A stretch of 64,000 bases of DNA from an uncultured Lachnospiraceae bacterium (GTDB taxonomy: Bacteria > Bacillota > Clostridia > Lachnospirales > Lachnospiraceae). The translations under genes and the position numbers were made by a program. Shown here one piece after another: positions 16,049 through 24,064 of this stretch; the first letter of the stretch is position 1; each line of letters begins with the position of its first letter. The notes below the pieces were generated by a model, which was not told the DNA's origin, did no database searches, and saw nothing but the letters and a program-made list of their open reading frames with translations. Where the stretch lies: contig CAJTWM010000008.1 of the NCBI GenBank assembly GCA_910579805.1, positions 62,001 to 126,000 on the forward strand, given 5' to 3'.

Positions 16049-16200
16049 GTCCCGCGTCGCGAGACATATTTCCTGTTGCCTAAACCATTCCAGAAGAATG
16101 CGTCAAAGCATTCTTCCCCACGAACTTTGTTCGTGTTTGAACTTTGTTCGTGTTTGAACTTTGTTCGTGTTTGAACTTTGTTCGCTTGGACTTTATTTGT
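16049..16200 (-). repeat. hairpin-rich rpsH-rplF spacer with 17-bp tandem repeats
   Basis: Three structures stand out. At 16122-16188 a 17-bp unit, GAACTTTGTTCGTGTTT, is repeated three times exactly plus a partial fourth copy; each unit contains GAAC-ttt-GTTC and can form a tiny hairpin. At 16093-16116 GAAGAATGC and GCATTCTTC form a perfect 9-bp stem. At 16049-16065 the minus-strand RNA can pair GUCUCGC with GCGGGAC. No ORF covers this region. Confidence 0.75.
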
Positions 16201-16212
16201 CTTTTCGGTCTT

Positions 16213-16614
16213 TTACCAAACAAACGCAAGCACTTCTCCGCCAACGCCCAGTTCTCTTGCTTTCTTATCCGTAATCACGCCCTGATTCGTAGAGATGATC
16301 GCAACGCCAAGCCCGCCGAGAACCTTCGGAAGTTCTTCCCTGTTTGCGTAAACGCGAAGTCCCGGTTTGGAAATTCTCTTAATACCGGAAATGATCTTCT
16401 CGTTTTTATCCGCACCATATTTTAATGTAATATGAATTGTTTTAAAACTGCCGTCTTCTAAAATATCAAATTTCTTTATATAACCTTCATCCAAAAGGAT
16501 CTGCGCAATCGCCAGTTTCATCTTAGATGAGGGAACATCAACCGTATCATGTTTTGCAGTATTCGCATTACGGATTCTCGTAAGCATATCTGCGATCGGA
16601 TCGCTCATTGTCAT
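16213..16614 (-). CDS. rpsH: 30S ribosomal protein S8
   Basis: 133 residues. Central 16S rRNA-binding protein. MSDPIADMLTRIRNA at the N-terminus and GLGVAIISTNQGVITDKKARE at the C-terminus are diagnostic. The start at 16614 has AGGAGG 10 nt upstream; an internal ATG two codons later is less well spaced. In E. coli S8 represses the spc operon, which makes the structured spacer just downstream of interest. Confidence 0.98.
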   Translation of the reverse strand: MTMSDPIADMLTRIRNANTAKHDTVDVPSSKMKLAIAQILLDEGYIKKFDILEDGSFKTIHITLKYGADKNEKIISGIKRISKPGLRVYANREELPKVLGGLGVAIISTNQGVITDKKARELGVGGEVLAFVW

Positions 16615-16647
16615 GATTTAGTATCCTCCTTAATATAATCTTTGTTT

Positions 16648-16833
16648 CTACCAGCTTGCTTTTTTCACGCCGGGAATCTGGCCTTTATATGCTAACTCAC
16701 GGAAGCAAATTCTGCAAATTCCGTATTTTCTCAAATAAGCATGTGGACGACCACAGATTCTGCAACGGCTGTATTCTCTTGTAGAGAATTTCGGTTTGCG
16801 CTGCTGTTTTACCTTCATTGAAGTCTTAGCCAT
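16648..16833 (-). CDS. rpsN: 30S ribosomal protein S14, zinc type
   Basis: 61 residues with CRICGRPHAYLRKYGICRICF, a C-X2-C-X12-C-X2-C zinc ribbon. This is the short zinc-dependent (type Z) S14 typical of Gram-positive bacteria. It lies between rplE and rpsH with normal spacing. Confidence 0.98.
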   Translation of the reverse strand: MAKTSMKVKQQRKPKFSTREYSRCRICGRPHAYLRKYGICRICFRELAYKGQIPGVKKASW

Positions 16834-16847
16834 GAACTTACCTCCCT

Positions 16848-17387
16848 TTATTTCTCAAATGGCATGTTGAATAATGTTAACAATTCGCGTGCTTCTTCAT
16901 CCGTTTTTGCCGTAGTTACGAAAATAACATCCATACCTCTTACTTTATCAACCTTATCATATTCAATTTCCGGGAAAATGATCTGTTCTTTAATACCAAG
17001 AGCATAATTTCCTCTTCCGTCGAATGCGTTAGGGTTAACGCCTCTAAAGTCACGAACACGGGGCAATGCCAAATTTACTAAACGGTCAAGGAACTCATAC
17101 ATCTTTTCACCGCGCAGAGTCGTCTTACACCCGATTGCCATTCCCTCTCTGATCTTGAAGTTAGCAACGGAATTTTTTGCCTTTGTAAGAACCGCCTTCT
17201 GTCCTGTGATCGTTTCCATATCTTTTACGGCAGATTCCAAAATCTTAGCGTTATCCTTTGCTTCACCGACGCCCATATTGACAACGATCTTTTCAAGCTT
17301 CGGTACTTCCATGACATTTTTATATCCGAACTTTTTTGTCATAGCATCTATAATCTCGTCATTATATAAAGTTTTAAGTCTACTCAC
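16848..17387 (-). CDS. rplE: 50S ribosomal protein L5
   Basis: 179 residues. Binds 5S rRNA and contacts P-site tRNA. Motifs VPKLEKIVVNMGVGEA, ITGQKAVLTKAKNSVANFKI and ALPRVRDFRGVNPNAFDGRG are intact. It follows rplX by 23 bp and has an AAGGAGG-type binding site. Confidence 0.98.
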   Translation of the reverse strand: MSRLKTLYNDEIIDAMTKKFGYKNVMEVPKLEKIVVNMGVGEAKDNAKILESAVKDMETITGQKAVLTKAKNSVANFKIREGMAIGCKTTLRGEKMYEFLDRLVNLALPRVRDFRGVNPNAFDGRGNYALGIKEQIIFPEIEYDKVDKVRGMDVIFVTTAKTDEEARELLTLFNMPFEK

Positions 17388-17410
17388 GTTCCGGACCTCC
17401 TTCCTTAGAA

Positions 17411-17722
17411 TTAATCAATCACTTCGCCTGTTGATTTTGCGAAACGTACTTTTTTGTCGTTTTCCATCTTGAAGCCTATTCTTGTAGCTTTTCCTTTATG
17501 AACGTACATAACGTTGGAAATATCAAACGGCGCTTCTTTCTGGATGATTCCGCCATTTGCATTGGCTGCTGACGGTTTCGCATGTTTTGTGATCATGTTC
17601 ACGCCTTCTACCAAAACTTTGCGTTTCTTCATATCGACTGCAATCACTTTGCCTTCTTTATCTTTGTCTTTACCGGCAATCACTTTGACAGTATCGCCTT
17701 TTTTTATTTTCATCATTGACAT
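17411..17722 (-). CDS. rplX: 50S ribosomal protein L24
   Basis: 103 residues with an N-terminal KOW motif (KIKKGDTVKVIAGKDKDKEG). Assembly initiator of the 50S subunit. GGAGG lies 7 nt before the first ATG (17722), so the MSMMKIKK start is kept. 12 bp from rplN. Confidence 0.98.
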   Translation of the reverse strand: MSMMKIKKGDTVKVIAGKDKDKEGKVIAVDMKKRKVLVEGVNMITKHAKPSAANANGGIIQKEAPFDISNVMYVHKGKATRIGFKMENDKKVRFAKSTGEVID

Positions 17723-17734
17723 ATGGCATCCTCC

Positions 17735-18103
17735 TTATAACACTTCCGGAGCCAGAGAAACAATTTTCATAAACTGTTTTTCACGAAGCTCTCTTGCTAC
17801 CGGTCCAAAAATACGGGTTCCTCTCGGAGTCTTATCATCTTTAATGATAACAGCAGCATTTTCGTCAAATCTAATATAAGAACCGTCTTTACGGCGAGCG
17901 CCTTTTACGGTACGAACAACTACGGCTTTTACTACGTCGCCCTTTTTTACAACACCTCCGGGTGTTGCATCTTTGACCGTAGCGACGATTATATCACCAA
18001 TATTTGCATATCTTCTTGTAGATCCGCCCATAACCCTGATGCATAACAACTCTTTCGCACCGGTATTATCAGCAACCTTAAGTCTGCTTTCTTGTTGAAT
18101 CAT
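17735..18103 (-). CDS. rplN: 50S ribosomal protein L14
   Basis: 122 residues, the invariant length. MIQQESRLKVADNTGAKEL, GDVVKAVVVRTVKG and GTRIFGPVARELR are diagnostic. It forms bridges to 16S rRNA and is the docking site of ribosome silencing factors. Standard position between rpsQ and rplX. Confidence 0.98.
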   Translation of the reverse strand: MIQQESRLKVADNTGAKELLCIRVMGGSTRRYANIGDIIVATVKDATPGGVVKKGDVVKAVVVRTVKGARRKDGSYIRFDENAAVIIKDDKTPRGTRIFGPVARELREKQFMKIVSLAPEVL

Positions 18104-18139
18104 GCTAATTCTCCTTCCAGTTTCAATTTCAGAACGAAA

Positions 18140-18394
18140 CTATTTCACTTTCTCTACGATTTCTACAAGTCTCCATCTCTTATCTTTGGACAAAGGTCTT
18201 GTTTCCATTACTTTAACGGTATCTCCGATGTTACATTCATTGTTTTCATCGTGAGCTTTCAATTTATAAGTTCTCTTTACGATCTTATTGTAAAGAGGAT
18301 GTTTAACGTGGTCTTCCACTGCAACAACGATCGTTTTATCCATCTTGTTGCTGGTTACTTTACCAACACGAGTTTTTCTCAAATTTCTTTCCAC
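18140..18394 (-). CDS. rpsQ: 30S ribosomal protein S17
   Basis: 84 residues, OB-fold. MERNLRKTRVGKVTSNKMDK, and VKRTYKLKAHDENNECNIGD match the family. It lies between rpmC and rplN. Confidence 0.98.
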   Translation of the reverse strand: MERNLRKTRVGKVTSNKMDKTIVVAVEDHVKHPLYNKIVKRTYKLKAHDENNECNIGDTVKVMETRPLSKDKRWRLVEIVEKVK

Positions 18395-18445
18395 GGTTTT
18401 GGTTCTCCTTCCTGAAATTCCTTACAACCATCATTTCCCTGCCGA

Positions 18446-18652
18446 TTACTGCGCTTTCGCCTTCTCAGTGATCACGGTCTGGATTCTTGCAATATTTTTT
18501 CTTACTTCCTTAATTCTCGCCGTATTATCCAACTGGTTTGTTGCGTTCTGGAATCTCAAATTGAAAAGTTCTTTTTTAGCAGCTACTAATTCCTGTGCTA
18601 ATTCTGCATCTGATTTTGTCTTTAAATCTTCTACATACTTATTAGTTTTCAT
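18446..18652 (-). CDS. rpmC: 50S ribosomal protein L29
   Basis: 68 residues from MKTNKYVEDLKTKSDAEL (18652). The long open frame upstream of this ATG is the rplP gene read in another phase. The KKELFNLRFQNATNQLDN core is standard. The start overlaps the end of rplP by 11 bp, indicating coupled translation. It sits at the polypeptide exit where SRP and trigger factor dock. Confidence 0.97.
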   Translation of the reverse strand: MKTNKYVEDLKTKSDAELAQELVAAKKELFNLRFQNATNQLDNTARIKEVRKNIARIQTVITEKAKAQ

Positions 18653-19079
18653 TTGATACACCGCCTTCCAAATCTGCTTTAGAAACGATTTTGCATTTAC
18701 AGGGAAGCTTGTGTGTTGCAAGACGTAATGCTTCTCTTGCCGTTTCTTCCGGAACACCTGCAATTTCAAACATTACACGTCCCGGTTTCACAACCGCTAC
18801 CCAGTATTCCAAGGTACCTTTACCGGAACCCATACGCGTTTCTGCTGGTTTCGCTGTTACTGGTTTATCAGGAAAAATCTTGATCCAAACTTTACCGCCA
18901 CGCTTAATGTAACGCGTCATTGCGATACGGGCTGCTTCGATCTGATTCGATTTGATCCAACATGGCTCTAATGCTATGATACCGTATTCACCGTAAGTAA
19001 TCGTGTTGCCACGAGTTGCCTTACCTGCCATAGAACCACGGAACTGTTTACGACGTTTTACTCTTTTTGGCATTAACAT
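18642..19079 (-). CDS. rplP: 50S ribosomal protein L16
   Basis: 145 residues. MPKRVKRRKQFRGSMAGKA and the RMGSGKGTLEYWVAVVKPGR loop that approaches the A-site tRNA are intact. The first ATG overlaps the rpsC stop (TAATG) with GGGAGC upstream; a second ATG two codons on matches the usual MPKR start and could equally be used. Confidence 0.98.
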   Translation of the reverse strand: MLMPKRVKRRKQFRGSMAGKATRGNTITYGEYGIIALEPCWIKSNQIEAARIAMTRYIKRGGKVWIKIFPDKPVTAKPAETRMGSGKGTLEYWVAVVKPGRVMFEIAGVPEETAREALRLATHKLPCKCKIVSKADLEGGVSNEN

Positions 19080-19744
19080 TATTTATCGCTCCCTTCCGCT
19101 GCATCGTCCTTATTCTTAGTAGGAAGTACTTCACCTTTATAGATCCATACTTTGACACCGACTTTTCCGTAAGTTGTGTCTGCTTCGGCAAATCCGTAAT
19201 CGATATCTGCACGAAGTGTCTGAAGCGGGATCGTGCCTTCGCTGTAGAACTCCGTACGGGCCATATCGGCGCCGCCAAGACGTCCTGAACATGCGGTCTT
19301 GATACCAAGCGCACCGGACTTCATCGTTCTGCCCATGCAGGATTTCATTGCACGTCTGAAAGAAACACGGTTTTCTAACTGAAGCGCGATATTTTCCGCT
19401 ACCAGCTGTGCATCTTTGTCCGGCTTTTTGATCTCTTTGATATCTACCAAAACTTTCTTATCCGTTAATTTGGAGAGCTCTTTCTTTGTTACTTCGATCT
19501 CCGCACCGCCTTTACCGATCACAACGCCCGGCTTCGCAGTATAGATGATTATTTTTACTCTGTCCGACGCTCTTTCGATCTCAATCTTGGAAACGCCGGC
19601 GCTGTATAATTTCTTTTTAAGATATTTTCTGATGTTGTAATCTTCTACTAAAAAGTCAGCGAATTCAGCATCAGCATACCATTTAGAATCCCAATCTTTA
19701 ATAACACCGACCCTAAGTCCGTGAGGATTAACTTTCTGTCCCAT
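19079..19744 (-). CDS. rpsC: 30S ribosomal protein S3
   Basis: 221 residues. KH domain with the GKGG loop (VVIGKGGAEIEV) at about residues 75-85, and the C-terminal S3 domain with SGRLGGADMARTE. It shapes the mRNA entry tunnel and has helicase activity in known ribosomes. Normal length. Confidence 0.98.
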   Translation of the reverse strand: MGQKVNPHGLRVGVIKDWDSKWYADAEFADFLVEDYNIRKYLKKKLYSAGVSKIEIERASDRVKIIIYTAKPGVVIGKGGAEIEVTKKELSKLTDKKVLVDIKEIKKPDKDAQLVAENIALQLENRVSFRRAMKSCMGRTMKSGALGIKTACSGRLGGADMARTEFYSEGTIPLQTLRADIDYGFAEADTTYGKVGVKVWIYKGEVLPTKNKDDAAEGSDK

Positions 19745-19765
19745 GTTCTATCCTTCTCCTTTCTC

Positions 19766-20152
19766 CTATCTCTCATCGAGCACGATGGTAATGTGGCTCA
19801 TTCTCTTTTCGATCCGGTAAGCCCTGCCCTGTGCTCTGGGTCTTACTCTCTTCATTGTCGGTCCTTTGTTTGCATAACATTCTGCAATATAAAGATTCTC
19901 GGCATTCATACCGTTGTTGTTCTCAGCATTCGCGATCGCCGACTGTAACAGTTTTTTGATCACGCTTGACGCGTATCTGGGATTATATTCCAAAACCGCC
20001 AGCGCCGTCGTCACGTCTTTGCCCCTGATAGCGTCCAAAACAAAGCACGCTTTCTGAACCGACACTCTCGCATAGGATAACTTAGCGGAAGGTCTTGTAT
20101 CCTTATTCGCATTTCTTTCTCTTTTTATTTGGGATCTATGTCCTTTAGCCAT
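19766..20152 (-). CDS. rplV: 50S ribosomal protein L22
   Basis: 128 residues from MAKGHRSQIKRER (20152), behind AAGGAGG. The N-terminal extension of about 15 residues before RPSAKLSYARVSVQKAC is slightly longer than in E. coli. The beta-hairpin region (AYANKGPTMKRVRPRAQGRAY appears in the frame) lines the exit tunnel and is where macrolide-resistance changes occur. Confidence 0.97.
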   Translation of the reverse strand: MAKGHRSQIKRERNANKDTRPSAKLSYARVSVQKACFVLDAIRGKDVTTALAVLEYNPRYASSVIKKLLQSAIANAENNNGMNAENLYIAECYANKGPTMKRVRPRAQGRAYRIEKRMSHITIVLDER

Positions 20153-20221
20153 AGATATAGCCTCCTTTCCATCTCCTCCCGGAGAATCCACATGTTACCA
20201 AAACCCGCGAATATGAGCTTT

Positions 20222-20265
20222 GGCACAAACCTGCCGACGGAAAACTTCTGTTTTCCGCCTGTGCC
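20222..20265 (-). promoter_or_regulatory. nested hairpin in the rpsS-rplV spacer
   Basis: An inner perfect 8-bp stem CGGAAAAC-ttct-GTTTTCCG (20238-20257) is enclosed by GGCACA (20222-20227) and TGTGCC (20260-20265). No U-tract follows, so it is not an intrinsic terminator. It ends about 70 bp before the rplV start. It may be an RNA-processing or protein-binding site. Confidence 0.5.
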
Positions 20266-20284
20266 TACCGGCATTCACTGTAAT

Positions 20285-20566
20285 TTATCTTACTTTGGAT
20301 TTCTTTTCGTCTTTACCATGTCCGCGGTATGTTCTTGTCGCAACAAACTCGCCGAGCTTGTGTCCGACCATATCCTCTGTCACATATACCGGCACATGTT
20401 TTCTTCCATCATGAACAGCAATCGTATGTCCAACGAAGGAAGGGAAAATCGTAGAACGACGTGACCATGTCTTAATAACCGTTTTCTGTCCGGATGCATT
20501 CATCGCGTCTACTTTTTTCAATAAACTCTCATCTGCAAATGGTCCTTTTTTCAGTGATCTAGCCAT
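20285..20566 (-). CDS. rpsS: 30S ribosomal protein S19
   Basis: 93 residues. MARSLKKGPFADESLLKKVD and the FVGHTIAVHDGRKHVPVYVTEDMVG region are diagnostic. It sits in the 30S head with S13. 16 bp from rplB. Confidence 0.98.
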   Translation of the reverse strand: MARSLKKGPFADESLLKKVDAMNASGQKTVIKTWSRRSTIFPSFVGHTIAVHDGRKHVPVYVTEDMVGHKLGEFVATRTYRGHGKDEKKSKVR

Positions 20567-20582
20567 TATCTTTCCTCCTTAA

Positions 20583-21425
20583 TTATTTAATCGCTTTCCC
20601 GTCTCTTCTTCTTACTATCAGCTTATTAGAAGCTTTCTTTTTCTTACGGGTCTTAAGCCCAAGAGCCGGTTTGCCCCAAGGTGTGCTTGGTCCCGGACGA
20701 CCGATACCGGTCTTTCCTTCACCACCACCGTGCGGATGGTCATTCGGGTTCATAACGGAACCGCGAACCGTAGGTCTGATACCCATATGACGTTTACGGC
20801 CTGCTTTACCGATATTGATAAGGCTGTGATCTGCATTTCCTACAACGCCTACCGTTGCCCTGCAGATGATCGGCACCATTCTCATTTCGCCTGAAGGAAG
20901 TCTGAGCGTAGCATATTTTCCTTCTTTCGCCATTAACTGTGCGCTGTTACCGGCTGAACGAACCATCTGTCCGCCTTTTCCCGGATATAATTCAATATTG
21001 TGGAGCTGTGTACCGACAGGGATCTCAGATAACGGCAGGCAATTGCCGATCTTTACTTCCGCATCGGGACCGTTCATGACTTTCATTCCGTCTTTTAATC
21101 CTTCCGGTGCAAGGATATAAGCCTTTTCGCCGTCCGCATAGCAGATCAGCGCAATGTTTGCCGTTCTGTTTGGATCGTATTCGATTCCGATAACAGTTGC
21201 CGGAACTCCGTCTTTATTTCTCTTAAAATCAATGATCCTATACTTTCTTTTCGCACCGCCCCCGCGATGTCTTACTGTGATCTTACCCTGATTATTACGT
21301 CCGGCGTGTTTCTTTAAAGAAACACAAAGAGATTTTTCAGGAGTCGTCTTTGTGATCTCTGAGAAATCAGAACCGGTCATATTACGTCTGGAAGGTGTAT
21401 ATGGGTTATATTTCTTGATTCCCAT
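20583..21425 (-). CDS. rplB: 50S ribosomal protein L2
   Basis: 280 residues. One of the proteins closest to the peptidyl transferase centre. The conserved histidine lies in MNPNDHPHGGGEGKTGIGR near residues 225-243, followed by TPWGKPALGLKTRKKKK. Normal length and position between rplW and rpsS. Confidence 0.98.
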   Translation of the reverse strand: MGIKKYNPYTPSRRNMTGSDFSEITKTTPEKSLCVSLKKHAGRNNQGKITVRHRGGGAKRKYRIIDFKRNKDGVPATVIGIEYDPNRTANIALICYADGEKAYILAPEGLKDGMKVMNGPDAEVKIGNCLPLSEIPVGTQLHNIELYPGKGGQMVRSAGNSAQLMAKEGKYATLRLPSGEMRMVPIICRATVGVVGNADHSLINIGKAGRKRHMGIRPTVRGSVMNPNDHPHGGGEGKTGIGRPGPSTPWGKPALGLKTRKKKKASNKLIVRRRDGKAIK

Positions 21426-21511
21426 TTTTATTTCTCCTTTACTTTAAAGATTTTTGCGCGGCGCTTTCGTTTTATCTGCCGCATACGTTATCCGCTCCTA
21501 ATTAGAGGAAA

Positions 21512-21811
21512 TTATAAACCTGCGAAGATTTCGATGTCTTTACTTTCCTCTGTAAGCTGCACGATCGCTTTTTTGGTCTTGGAAGTCTTTCCGTAGATCA
21601 TACCGCGTCTTTTTGTCTTGCCGTCCATGTTCATGGTGTTGACTTTTGCAACTTTTGTTCCTTCAAACATTTTTTCAACAGCTTCTTTGATCTGAGATTT
21701 TGTAGCGTCCGGATGAACAAGGAACGTATATTTCTTTTCACCCATCCCCGCCATACTCTTTTCTGTGATAACTGGTTTGAGGATTACATCATAATATTTA
21801 AGATCTGCCAT
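21512..21811 (-). CDS. rplW: 50S ribosomal protein L23
   Basis: 99 residues. YYDVILKPVITEKSMAGM and VNTMNMDGKTKRRGMIYG match L23, which forms the chaperone and SRP docking site at the exit tunnel. Its ATG overlaps the rplD stop (TAATG). Confidence 0.98.
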   Translation of the reverse strand: MADLKYYDVILKPVITEKSMAGMGEKKYTFLVHPDATKSQIKEAVEKMFEGTKVAKVNTMNMDGKTKRRGMIYGKTSKTKKAIVQLTEESKDIEIFAGL

Positions 21812-22431
21812 TATGCGTACACCTCCTCGATTTTTGCTACGGCGTCCTTTGTAAGCACTACCGTTCCGGCTTTCATAATATCATATACGTTGATCGTATT
21901 GGTAAGGGCCGTTTTGATTGTCGGGATATTTCTTGCCGACATAACAACTTTTTCATCATTGTCCGCCAAAACAACCAAAGCCTTTTTCACGTTTAAGTTG
22001 TTCATGACATTTTGGAATTTCTTTGTTTTGATCTCGTCAAGTTTCAGTTCGTCCACGACAATCAGTTTATTCTCCTGTACCCTGCTTGTCAGTGCAGACT
22101 TGAGGGCAAGTCTCTTTTCCTTCTTATTTAACTTAAAAGAATAGTCTCTCGGAACCGGAGCGAATACTACGCCGCCTCCTGTCCACTGCGGAGCTCTTGT
22201 CGAACCCTGTCTTGCGTGACCGGTTCCTTTCTGTCTCCACGGTTTTCTTCCGCCGCCGGATACTTCAGAACGCGTTTTTGCTTTCTGTGTTCCCTGACGA
22301 TTGTTTGCAAGCTGCTGAACGACTGCCATGTGTACCAGGTGTTCGTTTACTTCCACGCCGAATACCGCATCGTTTAAGTCGATCTTGCCAACTTCTTTGC
22401 CTTCCATATTATAAACAGATACGTTTGCCAT
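21811..22431 (-). CDS. rplD: 50S ribosomal protein L4
   Basis: 206 residues from MANVSVYNMEGKEVG (22431), behind AAAGGAGG. The extended loop that reaches the exit tunnel is KPWRQKGTGHARQGSTRAPQ. In gamma-proteobacteria L4 controls the S10 operon by binding its leader. Whether L4 binds the long leader found here is open. Confidence 0.98.
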   Translation of the reverse strand: MANVSVYNMEGKEVGKIDLNDAVFGVEVNEHLVHMAVVQQLANNRQGTQKAKTRSEVSGGGRKPWRQKGTGHARQGSTRAPQWTGGGVVFAPVPRDYSFKLNKKEKRLALKSALTSRVQENKLIVVDELKLDEIKTKKFQNVMNNLNVKKALVVLADNDEKVVMSARNIPTIKTALTNTINVYDIMKAGTVVLTKDAVAKIEEVYA

Positions 22432-22474
22432 CTGAATGGTCCTCCTTTCGTCCGCGCGCCCATCGGACACGCTT

Positions 22475-23158
22475 TTAAGCTTCAACCTTAACTGTTTCTT
22501 TGATCGTTACCAAAGCTTTTTTCGGTCCCGGTACTGCGCCTTTTACTAAAAGCAGATTCTTTTCCGCATCCACTCTTACCACTTCAAGATTCTGAACCGT
22601 TACTTTTACGCAGCCCATATGTCCCGGCATGCCTTTTCCTTTGAACACACGGCTCGGTGAAGAGCAGGCGCCGTTAGAACCCTGATGACGATGGAACTTG
22701 GAACCATGAGCCATAGGCCCTCTGTGCTGGCCGTGTCTTTTGATCGCCCCCTGAAATCCCTTTCCTTTGGAGACCGCAGATGCGTCGATCTTATCTCCAG
22801 CCGCAAAAATATCAGCTTTAATTTCATTCCCCAATGCGTATTCGTCCGCATTCTCGAATTTAAATTCTCTCACATATCTCTTGCCGGAAACTCCTGCTTT
22901 TGCGAAGTGGCCTTTCTGGGATTTATTCACGCCGTGAGCGTGGATAACTTCCTTCTTGCCGCCCTTATCTTTGTTGATGATCTTTTCTTTCTTGTCTTCA
23001 AAACCCACTTGTACTGCACTGTAACCGTCGTTTTCTACCGTTTTGATCTGTGTTACGACGCAAGGGCCTGCCTGAAGCACGGTAACCGGAATCAAAGAAC
23101 CGTCTTCGTTGAAGATCTGAGTCATTCCGACTTTTGTTGCTAAGATAGCTTTTTTCAT
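22475..23158 (-). CDS. rplC: 50S ribosomal protein L3
   Basis: 227 residues. MKKAILATKVGMTQIFNEDG at the N-terminus, and the loop approaching the peptidyl transferase centre (HGSKFHRHQGSNGACSSPSR) is intact. It is about 15-20 residues longer than E. coli L3. It lies 57 bp downstream of rpsJ. Confidence 0.98.
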   Translation of the reverse strand: MKKAILATKVGMTQIFNEDGSLIPVTVLQAGPCVVTQIKTVENDGYSAVQVGFEDKKEKIINKDKGGKKEVIHAHGVNKSQKGHFAKAGVSGKRYVREFKFENADEYALGNEIKADIFAAGDKIDASAVSKGKGFQGAIKRHGQHRGPMAHGSKFHRHQGSNGACSSPSRVFKGKGMPGHMGCVKVTVQNLEVVRVDAEKNLLLVKGAVPGPKKALVTIKETVKVEA

Positions 23159-23215
23159 TACTTTACCTCCTGTTTGTTCTACAGCGGGTCCGGCCGGACC
23201 ATACTAGTAGAAGGT

Positions 23216-23536
23216 TTATTTGTTTTTCATTTTGATATCGATATATACGCCTGCCGGCATTTCCAGTCTCTGCAATGCGTCGACCGTCTTCGGCGTCGGT
23301 GTCATAATATCGATCAGTCTCTTATGCGTTCTCTGTTCGAACTGCTCTCTGGAATCTTTATATTTGTGAACCGCTCTAAGAATGGTCACAACTTCTTTCT
23401 TTGTGGGCAGCGGAACCGGCCCGCTTACCTGAGATCCGTTTTTCTTGACTGTTTCGATGATTTTTTTGGCCGATGCATCTACTAACTGATGATCGTAAGC
23501 TTTTAATGTAATTCTCATTACCTGCTGATTTGCCAT
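23216..23536 (-). CDS. rpsJ: 30S ribosomal protein S10
   Basis: 106 residues. First gene of the superoperon. MANQQVMRITLKAYDHQLVD and the SGPVPLPTKKEVVTILRAVH segment are diagnostic. It also serves as NusE in antitermination complexes. AAGGAGG lies 7 nt upstream. A structured leader of about 250 nt precedes it. Confidence 0.98.
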   Translation of the reverse strand: MANQQVMRITLKAYDHQLVDASAKKIIETVKKNGSQVSGPVPLPTKKEVVTILRAVHKYKDSREQFEQRTHKRLIDIMTPTPKTVDALQRLEMPAGVYIDIKMKNK

Positions 23537-23790
23537 AAAAAAAGTCGCCTCCTTTTCGCACTTTTTACTTTAAGTACGACAAGCGGTGACTGTACACTCT
23601 CCCGTGTGTGTCCTGAATCGGTTTTCTACGCTTGAAATGCCTCAGAACTCCACGTTGTTTCTGCTCTTCGCAGACATTTACGTTTGTACAGTGACTTGTC
23701 GTCAGTTTCCTAACTTGACATTCGCTCCACGGAAAACCTGCCTCAATATGGGCAGCAACCTCGCGCTTCATAGCTATCATGTCACAGCAC
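23537..23790 (-). ncRNA. structured 5' leader of the S10 superoperon
   Basis: About 250 nt of transcript precede rpsJ. A long-range stem is evident: ACTGTACA (23589-23596) pairs with TGTACAGT (23685-23692), and ACGACAAG (23576-23583) pairs with CTTGTCGT (23695-23702), with a small internal loop between the two 8-bp helices. It encloses about 90 nt with smaller hairpins and ends roughly 40 nt before the start codon. A 71-codon open frame in this leader is unlike any known protein. The architecture suggests an autoregulatory RNA; the ligand is unknown. Confidence 0.6.
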
Positions 23791-23795
23791 TAACT

Positions 23796-23824
23796 AATAT
23801 ACATGACTTTTTCCTGTATTTCAA
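23796..23824 (-). promoter_or_regulatory. sigma-A promoter of the S10 superoperon
   Basis: Minus strand: -35 TTGAAA (23819-23824), 17-bp spacer, -10 TATATT (23796-23801). Transcription should begin near 23789. It is the only strong promoter found upstream of the rpsJ-rplQ block. Confidence 0.85.
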
Positions 23825-23925
23825 GTGTTTTTTATAAAAAATTGTATTTTTTTCCGTACATTGTTTCCCCTGCTTTTTCAGAACGCTTTTTCTCCTCTCC
23901 CATGCTCCCTCATACGCAAGCGGAC

Positions 23926-23954
23926 GCCTGCCGGCAATGTCCCTGACGGCAGGC
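23926..23954 (-). other. GC-rich hairpin downstream of the first chemoreceptor gene
   Basis: GCCTGCCG (23926-23933) and CGGCAGGC (23947-23954) form a perfect 8-bp stem. On the minus strand no U-tract follows, so termination would be inefficient or factor-dependent. It lies between the chemoreceptor stop and the S10 promoter and may insulate them. The rest of 23825-24064 holds no gene I can support. Confidence 0.45.
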
Positions 23955-24064
23955 ATCTCTGTTTTATGTTCTGTACCTTTGCTTAACATCTGAACGTCGA
24001 ATATATAAAAATTACACATCCTTGCATTGTAAATAAGTTATTACTATAAAAAAATCGTTTTATA

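Noticed and set aside
16122..16188. 17-bp tandem repeats considered as a CRISPR-like array
   Set aside because: Units are contiguous without spacers, and there are no cas genes in the window.
23565..23780. 71-codon ORF in the S10 leader
   Set aside because: Its codons fall on the long stem and it resembles no protein. I prefer a structured untranslated leader. A leader peptide cannot be fully excluded.
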